A stretch of 64,000 nt of DNA, taken from Betaproteobacteria bacterium. Its GTDB lineage: Bacteria; Pseudomonadota; Gammaproteobacteria; Burkholderiales; Ferrovaceae. Location of the stretch: positions 1 to 64,000 of the forward strand of contig JAGWIW010000002.1 of assembly GCA_028866015.1 (NCBI GenBank), written 5' to 3'. Under the pieces are notes generated by a model. That model was not told the DNA's origin. It worked only from the letters and a program-made list of their open reading frames with translations, and searched no databases. The translations under genes were made by a program, and so were the position numbers. Positions 1 to 9,535 of this stretch are shown piece by piece. Each line of letters begins with the position of its first letter. The stretch's first letter is position 1.

Positions 1-55
1 ATCTAGTCACGGCCCGAATTTAGCCCGGGCTTTGCGCGTAACTATTTGATTTCAT

Positions 56-131
56 TGGCGTCCCCACGGGGATTCGAACCCCGGTTACCGCCGTGAAAGG
101 GCGATGTCCTAGGCCTCTAGACGATGGGGAC
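56..131 (-). tRNA. tRNA-Glu (TTC anticodon)
   Basis: Read on the minus strand, this is a 76-nt cloverleaf. A 7-bp acceptor (GTCCCCA with TGGGGAC) closes it, the anticodon loop is CTTTCAC with anticodon TTC, the T-loop is GGTTCGAATCC, and the 3' CCA is encoded (positions 56-58). A promoter-like pair lies just upstream at 177-206. No second tRNA follows it inside the window. Confidence 0.97.
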
Positions 132-176
132 ACTGCATTCGCCGGTTTAGAGGAAACGCGACGAGCTAAGCCGTGC

Positions 177-206
177 ATTATAAAACACGTCTTACAGATT
201 TGTCAC
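177..206 (-). promoter_or_regulatory. Sigma-70-type promoter for tRNA-Glu
   Basis: On the minus strand a perfect -10 TATAAT (177-182) follows a -35-like GTGACA (201-206, 5 of 6 to consensus) with an 18-bp spacer. The predicted start is near 170, about 40 nt before the tRNA 5' end at 131. The -35 touches the stop codon of the upstream PAP2 gene. Confidence 0.6.
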
Positions 207-1003
207 CCTTTACGGCAGAACCGTTTCCAAGGGCACCCTCCGCAAAGCTCGCTGATCCCCCAGGCCAACGCAGCCAGCGTTACTCCCTGTTGTGTCAGCC
301 AGACTCCCGTAAAACCTGTACGATGCCACAGCAGGCTATAGGCGGCCATCAACAACAGCAAACCAATGGGCAGCAGTCGCCCAGGGCCGTTTGCCCCCCA
401 AGGCCAGCGGCTGGCCAAAGCGAGTCCAGCGGCTGCACTAAGCCACCCCAAGGCAGCCCCTGCAAGCACATCCACCGGCCAATGCACCCCCACTCCAATG
501 CGCGAAAGCCCCACCAGCACGGCTAAAAGCAGGACGAAAAACCGCCCCAGACGGTGACTTAGTCCCCCGCCCAAAAGCAGCAGGCCAGCCCATACGAATA
601 TGGTGGTGGTATGCCCCGACGGGAAGGAACTGTGCAGCAACCGCGGTCCCACCACCACGATGTCGAGCACTGCCGGAGGCCTGGCTTCGTTGATGAGCGG
701 CTTGAGGCTATGTGAAACAGCGTAGGACAACACACCTGCAATGACGGCTGCCCACAAGAGGCCAGGGCGACGCCGGATATAGAAAACCAGCAGCAGGGGT
801 GTAACTGCGGTGTCTCCCAGCATGGTGAGATTTGCCCACAAGACCCCACCCAGCAACAACAGATGTTCATGCAGCCATAGAAACACAGGCCTGTTCCAGC
901 CCGTAAGCCACAACAGCGCGGCCAGAGCCAGGGCTACCAGCGGCAATCCCCATACAAGCCTGGCTGTTCCCGAATGATGATTTACATCCCTGTCCTGATT
1001 CAT
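203..1003 (-). CDS. PAP2-family membrane phosphatase
   Basis: This 266-residue, multi-pass membrane protein carries the three type-2 phosphatidic acid phosphatase motifs in order: K-x6-RP (KPLINEARP, about residues 101-109), PSGH (about 129-132) and SR-x5-H-x3-D (SRIGVGVHWPVD, about 167-178). Members of this family remove phosphate from lipid phosphates or diphosphates such as undecaprenyl-PP, phosphatidate or lipid A; the substrate here is unknown. The ATG at 1003 is chosen because it has a GGGA-like site upstream; an in-frame TTG at 1018 would add five residues. The gene lies directly downstream of an ArnT-like glycosyltransferase on the same strand. This suggests a shared role in envelope lipid-linked sugar metabolism, which is inference. 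Confidence 0.85.
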   Translation of the reverse strand: MNQDRDVNHHSGTARLVWGLPLVALALAALLWLTGWNRPVFLWLHEHLLLLGGVLWANLTMLGDTAVTPLLLVFYIRRRPGLLWAAVIAGVLSYAVSHSLKPLINEARPPAVLDIVVVGPRLLHSSFPSGHTTTIFVWAGLLLLGGGLSHRLGRFFVLLLAVLVGLSRIGVGVHWPVDVLAGAALGWLSAAAGLALASRWPWGANGPGRLLPIGLLLLMAAYSLLWHRTGFTGVWLTQQGVTLAALAWGISELCGGCPWKRFCRKG

Positions 1004-1021
1004 GATGAATTCCCACAAGCG

Positions 1022-2593
1022 TTACTGACCGTAGATTCTGACCAGACGCAGTCCTCCACGGCTGAACAAAACGGCATGAGGCGGCAACCGGGATTCGGCA
1101 TCCGCCCGCAAAAATACCAGATCGCCGGGGCCTGGCGTGCGATTCACGGTTGGGCGCCCACTGTAAACGGCAAAACTCGGCATGCGATTGTCAGCCACGA
1201 CCCGCTGCGACCATCCGCCAGCGACGCGCGCAGCTTCCAGTACCGGATCCTGCTGCAAATGGGCGGCCGCAGGCAAAAGCAGGGTCCAGATCATCAGGTT
1301 GCTGGCAACCCCGGTGATGGCAAGCAGCCGCCAGGGGCCGGCCTTCAGCCAAGCGCGAAGCCATCCGATCACCAGCAGGGTCCCTATGATTTCAAGCGAA
1401 ACCATCCCCCAGTACCCGGCTCCGAAAACCTTGGGGCCTTGCCCCAGCATTTCCTGCAGATAAAGGTTGTGGCTGTGTGCAGCAGCCCAGGATACCGCAG
1501 CCGGCAAGGCAAGAGCCCCCCCCGCCATCAGGACCCAAGGCCAGATGGCAATGCCCCAGGATTGCAAACGGGCCCGATGGTGTGCCATCAGCAGGAACAA
1601 GGGTGTCAAGCCGATCAGCAGATAGTGGGGCAACTTGGTGGTGGCGAGGGAAAACAGGACGAACACCACGACAAACCAGAGGAGGAGAAACCGGGTCAAC
1701 GGGTCACTGCGCGCATGCCAGCTTTCGACTCCGGCCCGCGCCAGCATGGCCGTATGCGGCAGCACGATCAGAACCAGAACCGGAAAGTAATACAGAATGC
1801 TGCCGCCATGTCCCTGCAGGGCACCCGTCAGCCGCCCGACATTTTCACGAAGCAGGAAGTAATCGATAAAAGGTTGCCCCATCAAGTGGTATTGCGCCAG
1901 ATACCAGGGCAAGGCAATACCCAGCAGCACAATCCACCCCGGCAGATCAAGGACTGCCCGCAACCAGCGCCGGAAATCACCTTGCAACACGTAGAACGAC
2001 AGGCTCAGGAAGAACGGCACCACAATGGCTACTGGGCCTTTGGCCAGAAACCCCAGGGCCATCCACAAAAATGCGCGCCGCACAGCCCATCGGCTCGCAG
2101 GTGACTCATCCTGCCAGGCCCGAAAAATATCGAAACCTGCCAGGGCCATCAACAGGCACAGCACCCCATCCATCGCAGCCGCTCCCGCCGACACAACGAC
2201 ACCGATGGATGTGGCACAAAGAAATCCGGCAAACCAACCCGTTTCCACATCCCAGGAGCGCCGGCCAAAACGCACCAAAGCCACGACCCACAGCAGGCAG
2301 GCGATCAGGGATGGAAGACGGAATACCCAGGCATGGGCACCAAATGCCGCGGCGAGAGGGGCTTGCAGCCAGAAGGCAAGAATTGGTTTTTCGAAAAACG
2401 GCTGGCCGTTAAGGGTGGGCGTGATGAAATCGCCACTGCGGGCCATTTCCACCGCCACTTCCGCGTATTCCCCTTCATCCTCGTCAAAAAGCGGGACATG
2501 TCCGAAGGAAAACCAGGTGATTGCAAAAGCCAGCAACAGCGCCCCGATCAACCATTGGGGCACTGTCCTGTACAGCTTTGTCGCGTCGCTCAT
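1022..2593 (-). CDS. ArnT/PMT-like integral membrane glycosyltransferase (GT83/GT39 type)
   Basis: The 523-residue protein has about a dozen hydrophobic segments and the N-terminal periplasmic-loop signature of polyprenyl-phosphate-sugar transferases: an acidic DEDEGEYAE stretch near residue 37, followed by the conserved NGQPFFEKPIL segment. Such enzymes transfer a sugar from an undecaprenyl-phosphate donor to lipid A, other lipids or proteins in the periplasm. Length and organisation resemble ArnT (4-amino-4-deoxy-L-arabinose transferase), but no arnBCADEF genes are nearby, so the sugar is unknown. It sits 29 bp after the RhlE-like helicase and 18 bp before the PAP2 phosphatase start, all on the minus strand, so co-transcription is plausible. 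Confidence 0.85.
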   Translation of the reverse strand: MSDATKLYRTVPQWLIGALLLAFAITWFSFGHVPLFDEDEGEYAEVAVEMARSGDFITPTLNGQPFFEKPILAFWLQAPLAAAFGAHAWVFRLPSLIACLLWVVALVRFGRRSWDVETGWFAGFLCATSIGVVVSAGAAAMDGVLCLLMALAGFDIFRAWQDESPASRWAVRRAFLWMALGFLAKGPVAIVVPFFLSLSFYVLQGDFRRWLRAVLDLPGWIVLLGIALPWYLAQYHLMGQPFIDYFLLRENVGRLTGALQGHGGSILYYFPVLVLIVLPHTAMLARAGVESWHARSDPLTRFLLLWFVVVFVLFSLATTKLPHYLLIGLTPLFLLMAHHRARLQSWGIAIWPWVLMAGGALALPAAVSWAAAHSHNLYLQEMLGQGPKVFGAGYWGMVSLEIIGTLLVIGWLRAWLKAGPWRLLAITGVASNLMIWTLLLPAAAHLQQDPVLEAARVAGGWSQRVVADNRMPSFAVYSGRPTVNRTPGPGDLVFLRADAESRLPPHAVLFSRGGLRLVRIYGQ

Positions 2594-2621
2594 GCGGCGA
2601 GACTAGCAAAATCTCCAGCCT

Positions 2622-3932
2622 TCAACCACCCACGCGTTTGCGTGCCTGAAACCCGCGTTCGCTTTTGAACCAGGGGCCCGGATTGTTTCCGTTACGACGT
2701 GGGGCAGAGTCCGTACGCCCTCCCGGCTGCTGGGGGCGGCCAGGGCGACGCCCCTTGGATGCCTGGGGATGCGGCCGGATGGGGGATTTGGGCTCAAAGC
2801 CTTCGATGGTATGAACCGTGATGGACTTGCCCGTAAAGCGCTCGATCCGTTGCAGTTGAACCAGATCACGTCCGCTCGCCAGCGAAATGGCGATGCCCTT
2901 GTTGCCGGCCCGTCCGGTACGACCGATGCGATGGACATAGTCTTCCGCCATTTTCGGCAGATCATAATTGATGACATGGGAAATCCCAGGCACATCGATG
3001 CCTCGTGCGGCCACATCCGTGGCCACGAGAACACGGAAGCGTCCGCGGCGCAAACCTTCCAGGGTGCGGTTGCGCGCCCCCTGGTGCATGTCCCCGTGCA
3101 GCGCTGCGGCAGCATGGCCCTGCCCGTTGAGGTCGCTCGCCAGCGCATCGGCATCGCGCTTGGTGGCCGTGAAGACGATGGCCTGATTCAGGTCGATGTC
3201 TCTCAGCAAGTGGGCCAACAGACGATTCTTGTGAGCCAGGTTGTCCACGTAATGCAGGCGCTGATCAATGTTTTCATGCGACGCCTTCTGGCTGGTCGCT
3301 TCAATGCGAGTTGGTTCACGCAGCAGGTCACGGGACAACCGGATGATTTCCTTGTCCATGGTTGCTGAAAACAGCAGGGTCTGCCGCCCGGCAGGCGTTG
3401 CTGCCGCGATGCGCTCCACGTCTTCGATAAATCCCATGTCCAGCATGCGGTCGGCTTCGTCCAGCACCAGCATTTCCACGCGTGACAGATCCACGCGGCC
3501 GCTCGACATCTGGTCGATCAGGCGTCCTGGTGTGGCCACCAAGATTTCATAAGGCTTGGACAGCATCCGGTTCTGCACCGGATAAGGCATGCCGCCCAGG
3601 ATGGATACGGTACGCACCTGCTTGAGCTGGCCACTGTATTTGCGCGCCGCGTCGGTGATCTGTGTCGCCAGTTCGCGCGTGGGAGAAAGCACCAGCACGC
3701 GAGGCCCGCGTCCGGATACCAGATTGTTGGCCAAACGGTGCAGGGCCGGCAGCATGAAAGCCGCCGTCTTGCCCGAACCGGTGCGCGAAGACACCAGCAG
3801 GTCTGTGCCCGCCAGAACGGCCGGAATTGCCTGGGCCTGGACCGGGGTCGGGTGGGTGTAGCCGGATTCGGTCACGGCGGCAATGAGGCGTGCGTCCAGC
3901 CCAAGCTGGTCAAATCGGATTTCCTGGGTCAT
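2622..3932 (-). CDS. rhlE: DEAD-box ATP-dependent RNA helicase, RhlE type
   Basis: This is a superfamily 2 RNA helicase of about 436 residues. The Q motif (FDQLGL...GYTHPTPVQAQAIP), motif I (SRTGSGKT), PTRELA, DEAD, SAT and the C-terminal HRIGRTGRAG motif are all present in order. The C-terminal tail after about residue 370 is basic and rich in Arg, Gly and Pro, as in RhlE proteins that act on rRNA or cold-stress RNA. The start MTQEIRFDQLGL is chosen because homology begins there; an ATG six codons upstream (3950) is possible, and neither has a strong ribosome-binding site. It diverges from the isocitrate dehydrogenase across a palindrome-rich 300-bp region. Confidence 0.93.
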   Translation of the reverse strand: MTQEIRFDQLGLDARLIAAVTESGYTHPTPVQAQAIPAVLAGTDLLVSSRTGSGKTAAFMLPALHRLANNLVSGRGPRVLVLSPTRELATQITDAARKYSGQLKQVRTVSILGGMPYPVQNRMLSKPYEILVATPGRLIDQMSSGRVDLSRVEMLVLDEADRMLDMGFIEDVERIAAATPAGRQTLLFSATMDKEIIRLSRDLLREPTRIEATSQKASHENIDQRLHYVDNLAHKNRLLAHLLRDIDLNQAIVFTATKRDADALASDLNGQGHAAAALHGDMHQGARNRTLEGLRRGRFRVLVATDVAARGIDVPGISHVINYDLPKMAEDYVHRIGRTGRAGNKGIAISLASGRDLVQLQRIERFTGKSITVHTIEGFEPKSPIRPHPQASKGRRPGRPQQPGGRTDSAPRRNGNNPGPWFKSERGFQARKRVGG

Positions 3933-4073
3933 GTGTATGTCTTGTTCCATGGGTGAATGCAATAAACGGCAGCACCTTGCCCGGGACCTATGCCCAAACT
4001 GGCCTGCGAACTGCAAGATTTAAATTCAGCGGGAATTTGCCGCCGGCTCATGTCACTAACCGGCGAACGGGAC

Positions 4074-4131
4074 ATTCGACGAGTCGAATCGAAAGGGGTC
4101 AGGGACAACCGTTGCGATGCTGCATTGCAAC
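4074..4131. repeat. Two palindromes in the helicase/IDH divergent intergenic region
   Basis: Positions 4074-4089 form a perfect 7-2-7 palindrome (ATTCGAC-GA-GTCGAAT). Positions 4111-4131 form a second inverted repeat, GTTGC-g-ATGC-t-GCAT-t-GCAAC, with one mismatched pair. Between them is AAAGGGGTCAGGGACAA, which resembles short extragenic repeat tails seen near REP-type elements. They may be operators, a small hairpin RNA or a degenerate repeat; the sequence does not decide. Confidence 0.5.
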
Positions 4132-4239
4132 AGCCTGCCACTATACGCGAATACTTGCCCTGTGGAAACATTTATTTTGGCAACCCTGTGCCAAGGGCGT
4201 ATGCTGTCGGGGCATTTTCCGACCCAGAGGTCTGCCCCC

Positions 4240-5286
4240 ATGCCCCATTCAACCCAAGCCCCCGTTCCGGCCACGCTGATTCCCGGTGACGGCATCGGTC
4301 CTGAAATTGTCAAATCTGTTGTCACGATCCTGGAGGCGCTGGGCGCCCCGTTTGCCTGGGAGGTGCAGAAAGCTGGCATGGCGGCCGTGGCAGAGTCTCT
4401 GGACCCTTTGCCGGAAGCGACACTGGACAGCATCCGGCGCACAGGCCTGGCACTCAAAGGGCCTCTCACCACCCCAGTCGGTGGCGGATTTCGATCCATC
4501 AACGTGCGCCTGCGTGAAGAGTTCAAACTGTATGCCAATGTGCGGCCAGCCCAAACGCTGATTCCCGGTGGCCGCTATGAGAATGTGGACATCGTGCTGG
4601 TGCGGGAAAACCTCGAAGGTTTGTACGTGGGTTTCGAACACTACATTCCCATCGATAACGATCCCCATGGTGCTGCCATTTCATCTGGCGTCAACACGCG
4701 TGCCGGCAGCCGCCGCATTGCACGCTACGCATTCGATTACGCGGTGCGCAACGGACGCAAAAAAGTGACCGTGGTGCACAAAGCCAATATTCTCAAGGCA
4801 CTCACGGGCATATTCCTGGAAACGGCAATGGAACTGGCCAAGGAATATGAGGGTCGTCTGGTGGTGGATGAGCGCATCGTGGATGCCTGCGCGATGCAGT
4901 TGGTACTGGACCCGACGCAGTTCGATGTGATCCTGACCACCAACCTGTTCGGGGACATCCTGTCTGATGAAATTGCCGGACTGGTAGGCGGACTTGGGCT
5001 CGCTCCTGGAGCCAACATCGGCGAGCATGCGGCCATTTTTGAGGCAGTGCACGGTTCGGCGCCGGACATCGCCGGCAAAGGGGTGGCCAATCCCATCGCA
5101 CTGCTGTCAGCATCTGCCATGATGCTGGATCACATCAACCGCCCCGACCTGGGCAGCACGCTGCGCCAGGCCATTCATGGGGTACTGATCACGGATGGTA
5201 TCCGAACCCGTGACCTGGGAGGCAAGGCCACGACGCAGGACGTAACCCAGGCCCTGCTCGCCCGGGTTACTGCCCGAAAGTCGTAA
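4240..5286 (+). CDS. NAD-dependent isocitrate dehydrogenase (isocitrate/isopropylmalate dehydrogenase family)
   Basis: The 348-residue protein belongs to the beta-decarboxylating dehydrogenase family. It begins with the nucleotide-binding LIPGDGIGPE motif, has the substrate-binding Arg cluster (FRSINVRLRE, YANVRPAQ) and the metal-site motif FGDILSDE before GGLGLAPGANIG. The KGPLTTPVGGGFRSINV segment is typical of the short NAD-type isocitrate dehydrogenase rather than LeuB. It would convert isocitrate to 2-oxoglutarate in the TCA cycle. The start is the ATG preceded by an AGAGG site; upstream in-frame ATGs lack conservation. No leuCD genes are nearby, which argues against LeuB. Its 3' end overlaps the convergent lipoprotein gene by 20 bp. 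Confidence 0.88.
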   Translation: MPHSTQAPVPATLIPGDGIGPEIVKSVVTILEALGAPFAWEVQKAGMAAVAESLDPLPEATLDSIRRTGLALKGPLTTPVGGGFRSINVRLREEFKLYANVRPAQTLIPGGRYENVDIVLVRENLEGLYVGFEHYIPIDNDPHGAAISSGVNTRAGSRRIARYAFDYAVRNGRKKVTVVHKANILKALTGIFLETAMELAKEYEGRLVVDERIVDACAMQLVLDPTQFDVILTTNLFGDILSDEIAGLVGGLGLAPGANIGEHAAIFEAVHGSAPDIAGKGVANPIALLSASAMMLDHINRPDLGSTLRQAIHGVLITDGIRTRDLGGKATTQDVTQALLARVTARKS

Positions 5287-6778
5287 AGCCGTTGGTGCCC
5301 GCCACGGAGTAACCAAAGGGAACCACCCCGTGGTAGCCGTTCGGTATGGGTACTAAAGTCTCCTGTGGCGCGGTGACCGCATACAGATTGGATGTGGTTC
5401 CCGAATTCTGCTGCGTCCAGTTGACCCCGTCCAGGCTGGTGAAAATTGCCCCGTTATCCCCCACGGCAACAAACTGGGTGCCGTACGTCACACGCCGGAT
5501 ATTGACCGGGAATGTGGTGACCGGAACGTTTCCAATCTTGAAGTTCGAGGGAGTCGACCAGTTCACCCCATCGATGCTGGTCAGCAGAACCCCACCGTCA
5601 CCCACTGCCACAAACATGGGAATAAAATAGGACGGAGGATAGCCTGGCAGCGGGGGTTGCACGGTATTGGGTGAACAGGCCAGGCTCCGCAAGTTCTTGG
5701 TTGTTGCCACATTGAAGCCGGCAGTGGTCCACCCCGTGCCCCCGGTCGGATCAATGGTGCCGATCATGGTCCCATTCGCACCGACGGCGATCCACGACCA
5801 GTTGGGCACCAGGCAGAAGTTGTAGGCCACGTCATAAAGATCGCTGGTGGTGGACGCAAGTTTGGTGGTGGCGAACCAGTTCTGTCCGTCGCCGCTGTAA
5901 ATGATGGTACCGCCTGACCCTACCGCCACATGGGCGCCTCCTAATGCGGCCCATCCATTCTGGTTGGTGGAGACCGCATAAAAGTTGGGTGTACCCAGTC
6001 CGGGGGGCAAAGTCGTCGCGGGGTACCAGTTGGCGGTCGAGGGGGTGGTGACGAAAGCCAGCCCCAGGCCGGAAGGATTATTTAGATTGAGACCGCTGAA
6101 ACAGACGGTGCCGTTGTCTCCCACCGCAACAAATGTGCTCCATCCGAAATCGGCCGCACGCAATGCCCCTCCACCAGGCGGTGTGCAGGCGCTTTGGGCG
6201 GGCAAAGCACTCCAGTTTTTGGCGTCAGGACTCACGAACATCTGACCGCCGCTGCCCACAGCCAGATAGTCACGTACGATGCCAAAATCCGGCGTCATGA
6301 TGCCGGCATTGACGCCCATGGTCAGCCCATAGATGGTCGGTGCCCCCTGGGGACAGGTGCCACCGCTGGCAGTGCAAGGTGCCCAGGAAGCGCCCGCCAA
6401 TCGGGGAGTGGCTGAAAGGGTATTCGACTGCGGGCCGCCCGGCGCATTGGGATCGCCCGCATGCGCATTCAAGGCAAAACTGTAGGGAAGTCCGTTGATC
6501 ATCCCGAACATCACGTACGGAGGCAGGACGTTGACGTTGCCCCCCACGGCATTGCCGCTCTGGCCGATGGTGACCGGAACGGTCGACTGGGTCCACCAGA
6601 TCCAGTAGTAGATTCCAGGAATGGCGTCCCAGTTGAGCGTAACCTGACTATCGCCCGGAGTGGCGCTGAGCAGTGTCGGCACAGATGGACCGCCCCCCCC
6701 TCCGCCTCCTCCTCCACAGCCGGATATGATAAAGGCTGCAACGATGGCAGCCAGGAAACCCTTCCCACGGTTCAACAT
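5267..6778 (-). CDS. Lipoprotein with FN3-like segment and WD/Ycf48-like repeat propeller
   Basis: This is a 503-residue predicted lipoprotein. A hydrophobic signal ends in a lipobox (ISGC) followed by a run of glycines. A fibronectin-III-like stretch spans about residues 28-120. After it come at least five repeats of the form FVAVGDNGTI..S.DG.NW, as in Ycf48/Hcf136-like or BNR-type beta-propellers. Function is unknown; a surface or periplasmic binding role is likely. The start at 6778 has a strong AAGGAAAG site; longer in-frame starts do not. It follows gspF by 93 bp on the same strand, so it may be carried in the T2SS transcript and could be a surface-exposed T2SS client (inference). Confidence 0.75.
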   Translation of the reverse strand: MLNRGKGFLAAIVAAFIISGCGGGGGGGGGPSVPTLLSATPGDSQVTLNWDAIPGIYYWIWWTQSTVPVTIGQSGNAVGGNVNVLPPYVMFGMINGLPYSFALNAHAGDPNAPGGPQSNTLSATPRLAGASWAPCTASGGTCPQGAPTIYGLTMGVNAGIMTPDFGIVRDYLAVGSGGQMFVSPDAKNWSALPAQSACTPPGGGALRAADFGWSTFVAVGDNGTVCFSGLNLNNPSGLGLAFVTTPSTANWYPATTLPPGLGTPNFYAVSTNQNGWAALGGAHVAVGSGGTIIYSGDGQNWFATTKLASTTSDLYDVAYNFCLVPNWSWIAVGANGTMIGTIDPTGGTGWTTAGFNVATTKNLRSLACSPNTVQPPLPGYPPSYFIPMFVAVGDGGVLLTSIDGVNWSTPSNFKIGNVPVTTFPVNIRRVTYGTQFVAVGDNGAIFTSLDGVNWTQQNSGTTSNLYAVTAPQETLVPIPNGYHGVVPFGYSVAGTNGFTTFGQ

Positions 6779-6871
6779 GACTTTCCTTGACATTAAATCC
6801 CGGATCAAGCGTGGCATTTTGCCTGAACCTACGACCCTTCGTAAACCGGCACACCCCTTTCAGGAACTGCT

Positions 6872-8083
6872 TCAGCGCACCATCTGGTTGATTTCAAGTA
6901 TCGGCAGCAGCACCGCCATCACGATGGTGGCCACCACAGCCCCCATCAAAAGGATCAGGGCTGGTTCGAGCAAGGTCGTGAACAGCAGGATGCGTCGCTC
7001 CAAAGCACTCCCTTCCCCCTGGGCCGCCCTTTCCAGCATTTCCGGCAGTTGCCCCGTGGATTCCCCGGAATGGATTAGCTGCAGCAGGATGGGAGGAAAA
7101 CGATGCTCCCGCCCCAGCGCTCTTGCCAACCCGGACCCTTCCCTGACGCGCACGATGGCCTCTTCCACATCCCGGCGCAACGCAGTGTTGGCAAGCGTAT
7201 CAGCCGCACCCTGAAGCGCCATCAGTATCGGAACGCCCCCACCCACCAAAATAGACAGGGTACTGGCAAAGCGTTCCGTGTTGTAGCCTCGAATCAGCTT
7301 CCCCAGCACCGGCCAGGCCAGCATGCGCTCATCCCAGCGCAAGCGAACGGTGGGTATTCTCCAGGCTCGCCGCACTACAAACACCAGCCCTGTCAGCACC
7401 AGAGCCATCAGCCATCCCCAGTTCCTTACCATGTCAGACAGCGAAATCATGAGCCGGGTCAGGAAAGGCAGCGCCTGATGGTTGCTCACAAACACTGAAA
7501 CCACTTGGGGAACGACGGTGGTCATGAGAAAAATCACAATCCCGAAAGCCACCACCATCACGATTGCCGGATAGGCAAGTGCCATCAGCACTTTCTGCTG
7601 CAATGCGTCCCGGGCCTGTGCGTAGTCGGCCAGACGTTCCAGCACCCAACCCAGGCGTCCGCTTTTTTCTCCGGCAGCCACCAGAGCCTGGTAAATAGGG
7701 GGGAAATCCTTGGGGTGCATTGCCATGGCTGCGGCCAACGGGCTGCCCCCCAGCACTTCCGACCGCAATTCCAGAGTCTTTTCACGCACTACCGGGCGTT
7801 CTGCTTCGGATGCCACCGCACCCAAAGCTTCATCCAGAGGAATGCCCGCATTGAGAAGGCTCGACAGCTGGCGAATGACGGTAACCCGGTCTCCCCCGGA
7901 AAGACCCTTGCGAAACAGGGAAAGTTCCCGTTTAGCCTCCACTTCCTTGGCTGTCATCAAGGAAAGGGGAACCAACCCGCGGGCACGCAGCAGGGAACGG
8001 GCCTGTCTCAGCGACTCCGCTTCGATGACGCCCGACTCGGACTGACCGGCCTGATCCATGGCTTCGAAGCGAAATACCGGCAT
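6872..8083 (-). CDS. gspF: Type II secretion inner-membrane platform protein GspF
   Basis: The 403-residue protein has two tandem T2SSF domains (about residues 70-195 and 275-395), each with the acidic/hydrophobic cytoplasmic helices typical of GspF/PilC. Three transmembrane segments are visible near 170, 220 and 375. The N-terminus (MPVFRFEAMDQAGQ) is characteristic. It anchors the secretion ATPase GspE to the inner membrane platform and helps assemble the pseudopilus. It is the last Gsp gene of the minus-strand operon and starts 4 bp after gspE. Confidence 0.95.
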   Translation of the reverse strand: MPVFRFEAMDQAGQSESGVIEAESLRQARSLLRARGLVPLSLMTAKEVEAKRELSLFRKGLSGGDRVTVIRQLSSLLNAGIPLDEALGAVASEAERPVVREKTLELRSEVLGGSPLAAAMAMHPKDFPPIYQALVAAGEKSGRLGWVLERLADYAQARDALQQKVLMALAYPAIVMVVAFGIVIFLMTTVVPQVVSVFVSNHQALPFLTRLMISLSDMVRNWGWLMALVLTGLVFVVRRAWRIPTVRLRWDERMLAWPVLGKLIRGYNTERFASTLSILVGGGVPILMALQGAADTLANTALRRDVEEAIVRVREGSGLARALGREHRFPPILLQLIHSGESTGQLPEMLERAAQGEGSALERRILLFTTLLEPALILLMGAVVATIVMAVLLPILEINQMVR

Positions 8084-8087
8084 GACT

Positions 8088-9527
8088 TCAGACGTCCCCG
8101 GTCACGCGCAACAGTTCCTCTTCAGTCGTCACACCCGCCCGCACCCAGCGTTCGCCATCCTGACGCATGGTACGCATACCTTGTTGCAATGCCCAGTCGC
8201 GCAACCCGGCTTCGGAGGCACGCTCATGGATGCGGGTGCGCACGCCTTCGTCCACCTCCATCAATTCGTAGACCCCGCTGCGTCCCTGATAGCCCGTCTG
8301 GCCACAGGCACTGCAACCGACAGCATGATCAGGCCCGCCGCAAACCGGACAGCAACGCCGGACCAGGCGCTGGCCCAGTACCCCCAACAGGGAGCTTGCC
8401 AAAAGATAAGGCTCAATTCCCATGTCTATCAGGCGCGTGGCCGCGCTCACTGCATCGTTGGTGTGCAGCGTGGCCAGCACCAGATGCCCCGTAAGGCTTG
8501 CCTGCACGGCAATCTGGGCGGTCTCGGCATCACGGATTTCACCGATCATGATCACATCCGGGTCCTGACGCAGGATGGCACGCAATGCTTTGGCAAAAGT
8601 CAGGTCGATGCGGGCATTGACCTGGGTTTGGCCAATCCCGTCCAGGTGGTATTCAATTGGGTCTTCCACTGTCATCACATTGGTGGTCTGGGTATCCAGG
8701 CGCGACAGGGCCGCATACAGGGTGGTGGTCTTGCCGCTGCCGGTGGGTCCGGTGACCAGCACGATGCCGTGCGGCCTGTGGATGAGGCGATCAAAATGTG
8801 CCAGCGTGTCCTCAGCCATTCCAAGCCGGGCCAAGTCGAGCCTCCCCACGTCCTTTTCCAGCAGACGCAGAACGGCCCGTTCGCCGTAGCCGGTGGGAAG
8901 GGTCGAAACCCGCACATCCACCGGACGACCAGCTACCCTGAGGGCAATTCGTCCGTCCTGGGGCAAGCGCTTTTCAGCGATGTCGAGTTGGGCCATGATT
9001 TTGATGCGGGAAATAAGTGCTGCATGCAGCGCCTTCTTTGGGCGTACCACGTCACGCAGCGTGCCATCCACGCGAAAACGAACCACCAAACTCTGCTCCG
9101 CCGGCTCGATATGGATGTCGGAAGCCCCCTCCCTCGCCGCCTGCGTTAGCAGGGCGTTGATCATGCGAATGATGGGGGCATCATCGCGCGACTCCAGCAA
9201 ATCCTCCACTGCCGGCAAATCCTGCATGAGCCGGGACAGGTCGATTTCCTCTTCAACCTCGCCCACCACCTGGGCGGCCTCTCCTTCGTTTGCAGCGTAG
9301 GCCCTGGAGAGCGCCCCCTGCCACTCTGCCGTGGTTTGGTGTCGCAGGCGCAACATGCCGTAAACGCGCCCGACCTCCGCCAACGCTTCGGGACGGGTTT
9401 CATCGCAAACCAAGACTTCGGTTGCATCGGCATGCTGGGCAACCACCAGCACCCGGCCATCACGAGCAAAGGCAAACGGCAGCAGCCGTGAAGCAAGCCG
9501 TGGTGGGGCAGGGCTGAGTTCGGCCAT
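8088..9527 (-). CDS. gspE: Type II secretion ATPase GspE
   Basis: This 479-residue hexameric ATPase powers pseudopilus assembly. It has the Walker [11 protein letters not shown] (about residue 240), the Asp box, the [15 protein letters not shown] Walker B region, the His box (ATLHTND) and a C-terminal tetracysteine zinc site (CCPVC...CSAC). The N-terminal N1E-like domain that docks onto GspL is reduced compared with the longer family members. The start codon at 9527 lies 9 bp after the gspD stop. Confidence 0.96.
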   Translation of the reverse strand: MAELSPAPPRLASRLLPFAFARDGRVLVVAQHADATEVLVCDETRPEALAEVGRVYGMLRLRHQTTAEWQGALSRAYAANEGEAAQVVGEVEEEIDLSRLMQDLPAVEDLLESRDDAPIIRMINALLTQAAREGASDIHIEPAEQSLVVRFRVDGTLRDVVRPKKALHAALISRIKIMAQLDIAEKRLPQDGRIALRVAGRPVDVRVSTLPTGYGERAVLRLLEKDVGRLDLARLGMAEDTLAHFDRLIHRPHGIVLVTGPTGSGKTTTLYAALSRLDTQTTNVMTVEDPIEYHLDGIGQTQVNARIDLTFAKALRAILRQDPDVIMIGEIRDAETAQIAVQASLTGHLVLATLHTNDAVSAATRLIDMGIEPYLLASSLLGVLGQRLVRRCCPVCGGPDHAVGCSACGQTGYQGRSGVYELMEVDEGVRTRIHERASEAGLRDWALQQGMRTMRQDGERWVRAGVTTEEELLRVTGDV

Positions 9528-9535
9528 GGCAAGTA

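Noticed and set aside
974-2104. Open frame of 376 codons on the plus strand over the PAP2 and ArnT-like genes
   Set aside because: Gln/Pro/Arg-rich, no motifs, antisense to two genes with clear family signatures.
4240-5286. 3-isopropylmalate dehydrogenase (LeuB)
   Set aside because: No leuCD nearby, and the KGPLTTPVGGGFRSINV and YANVRPAQ segments fit the short NAD-type isocitrate dehydrogenase.
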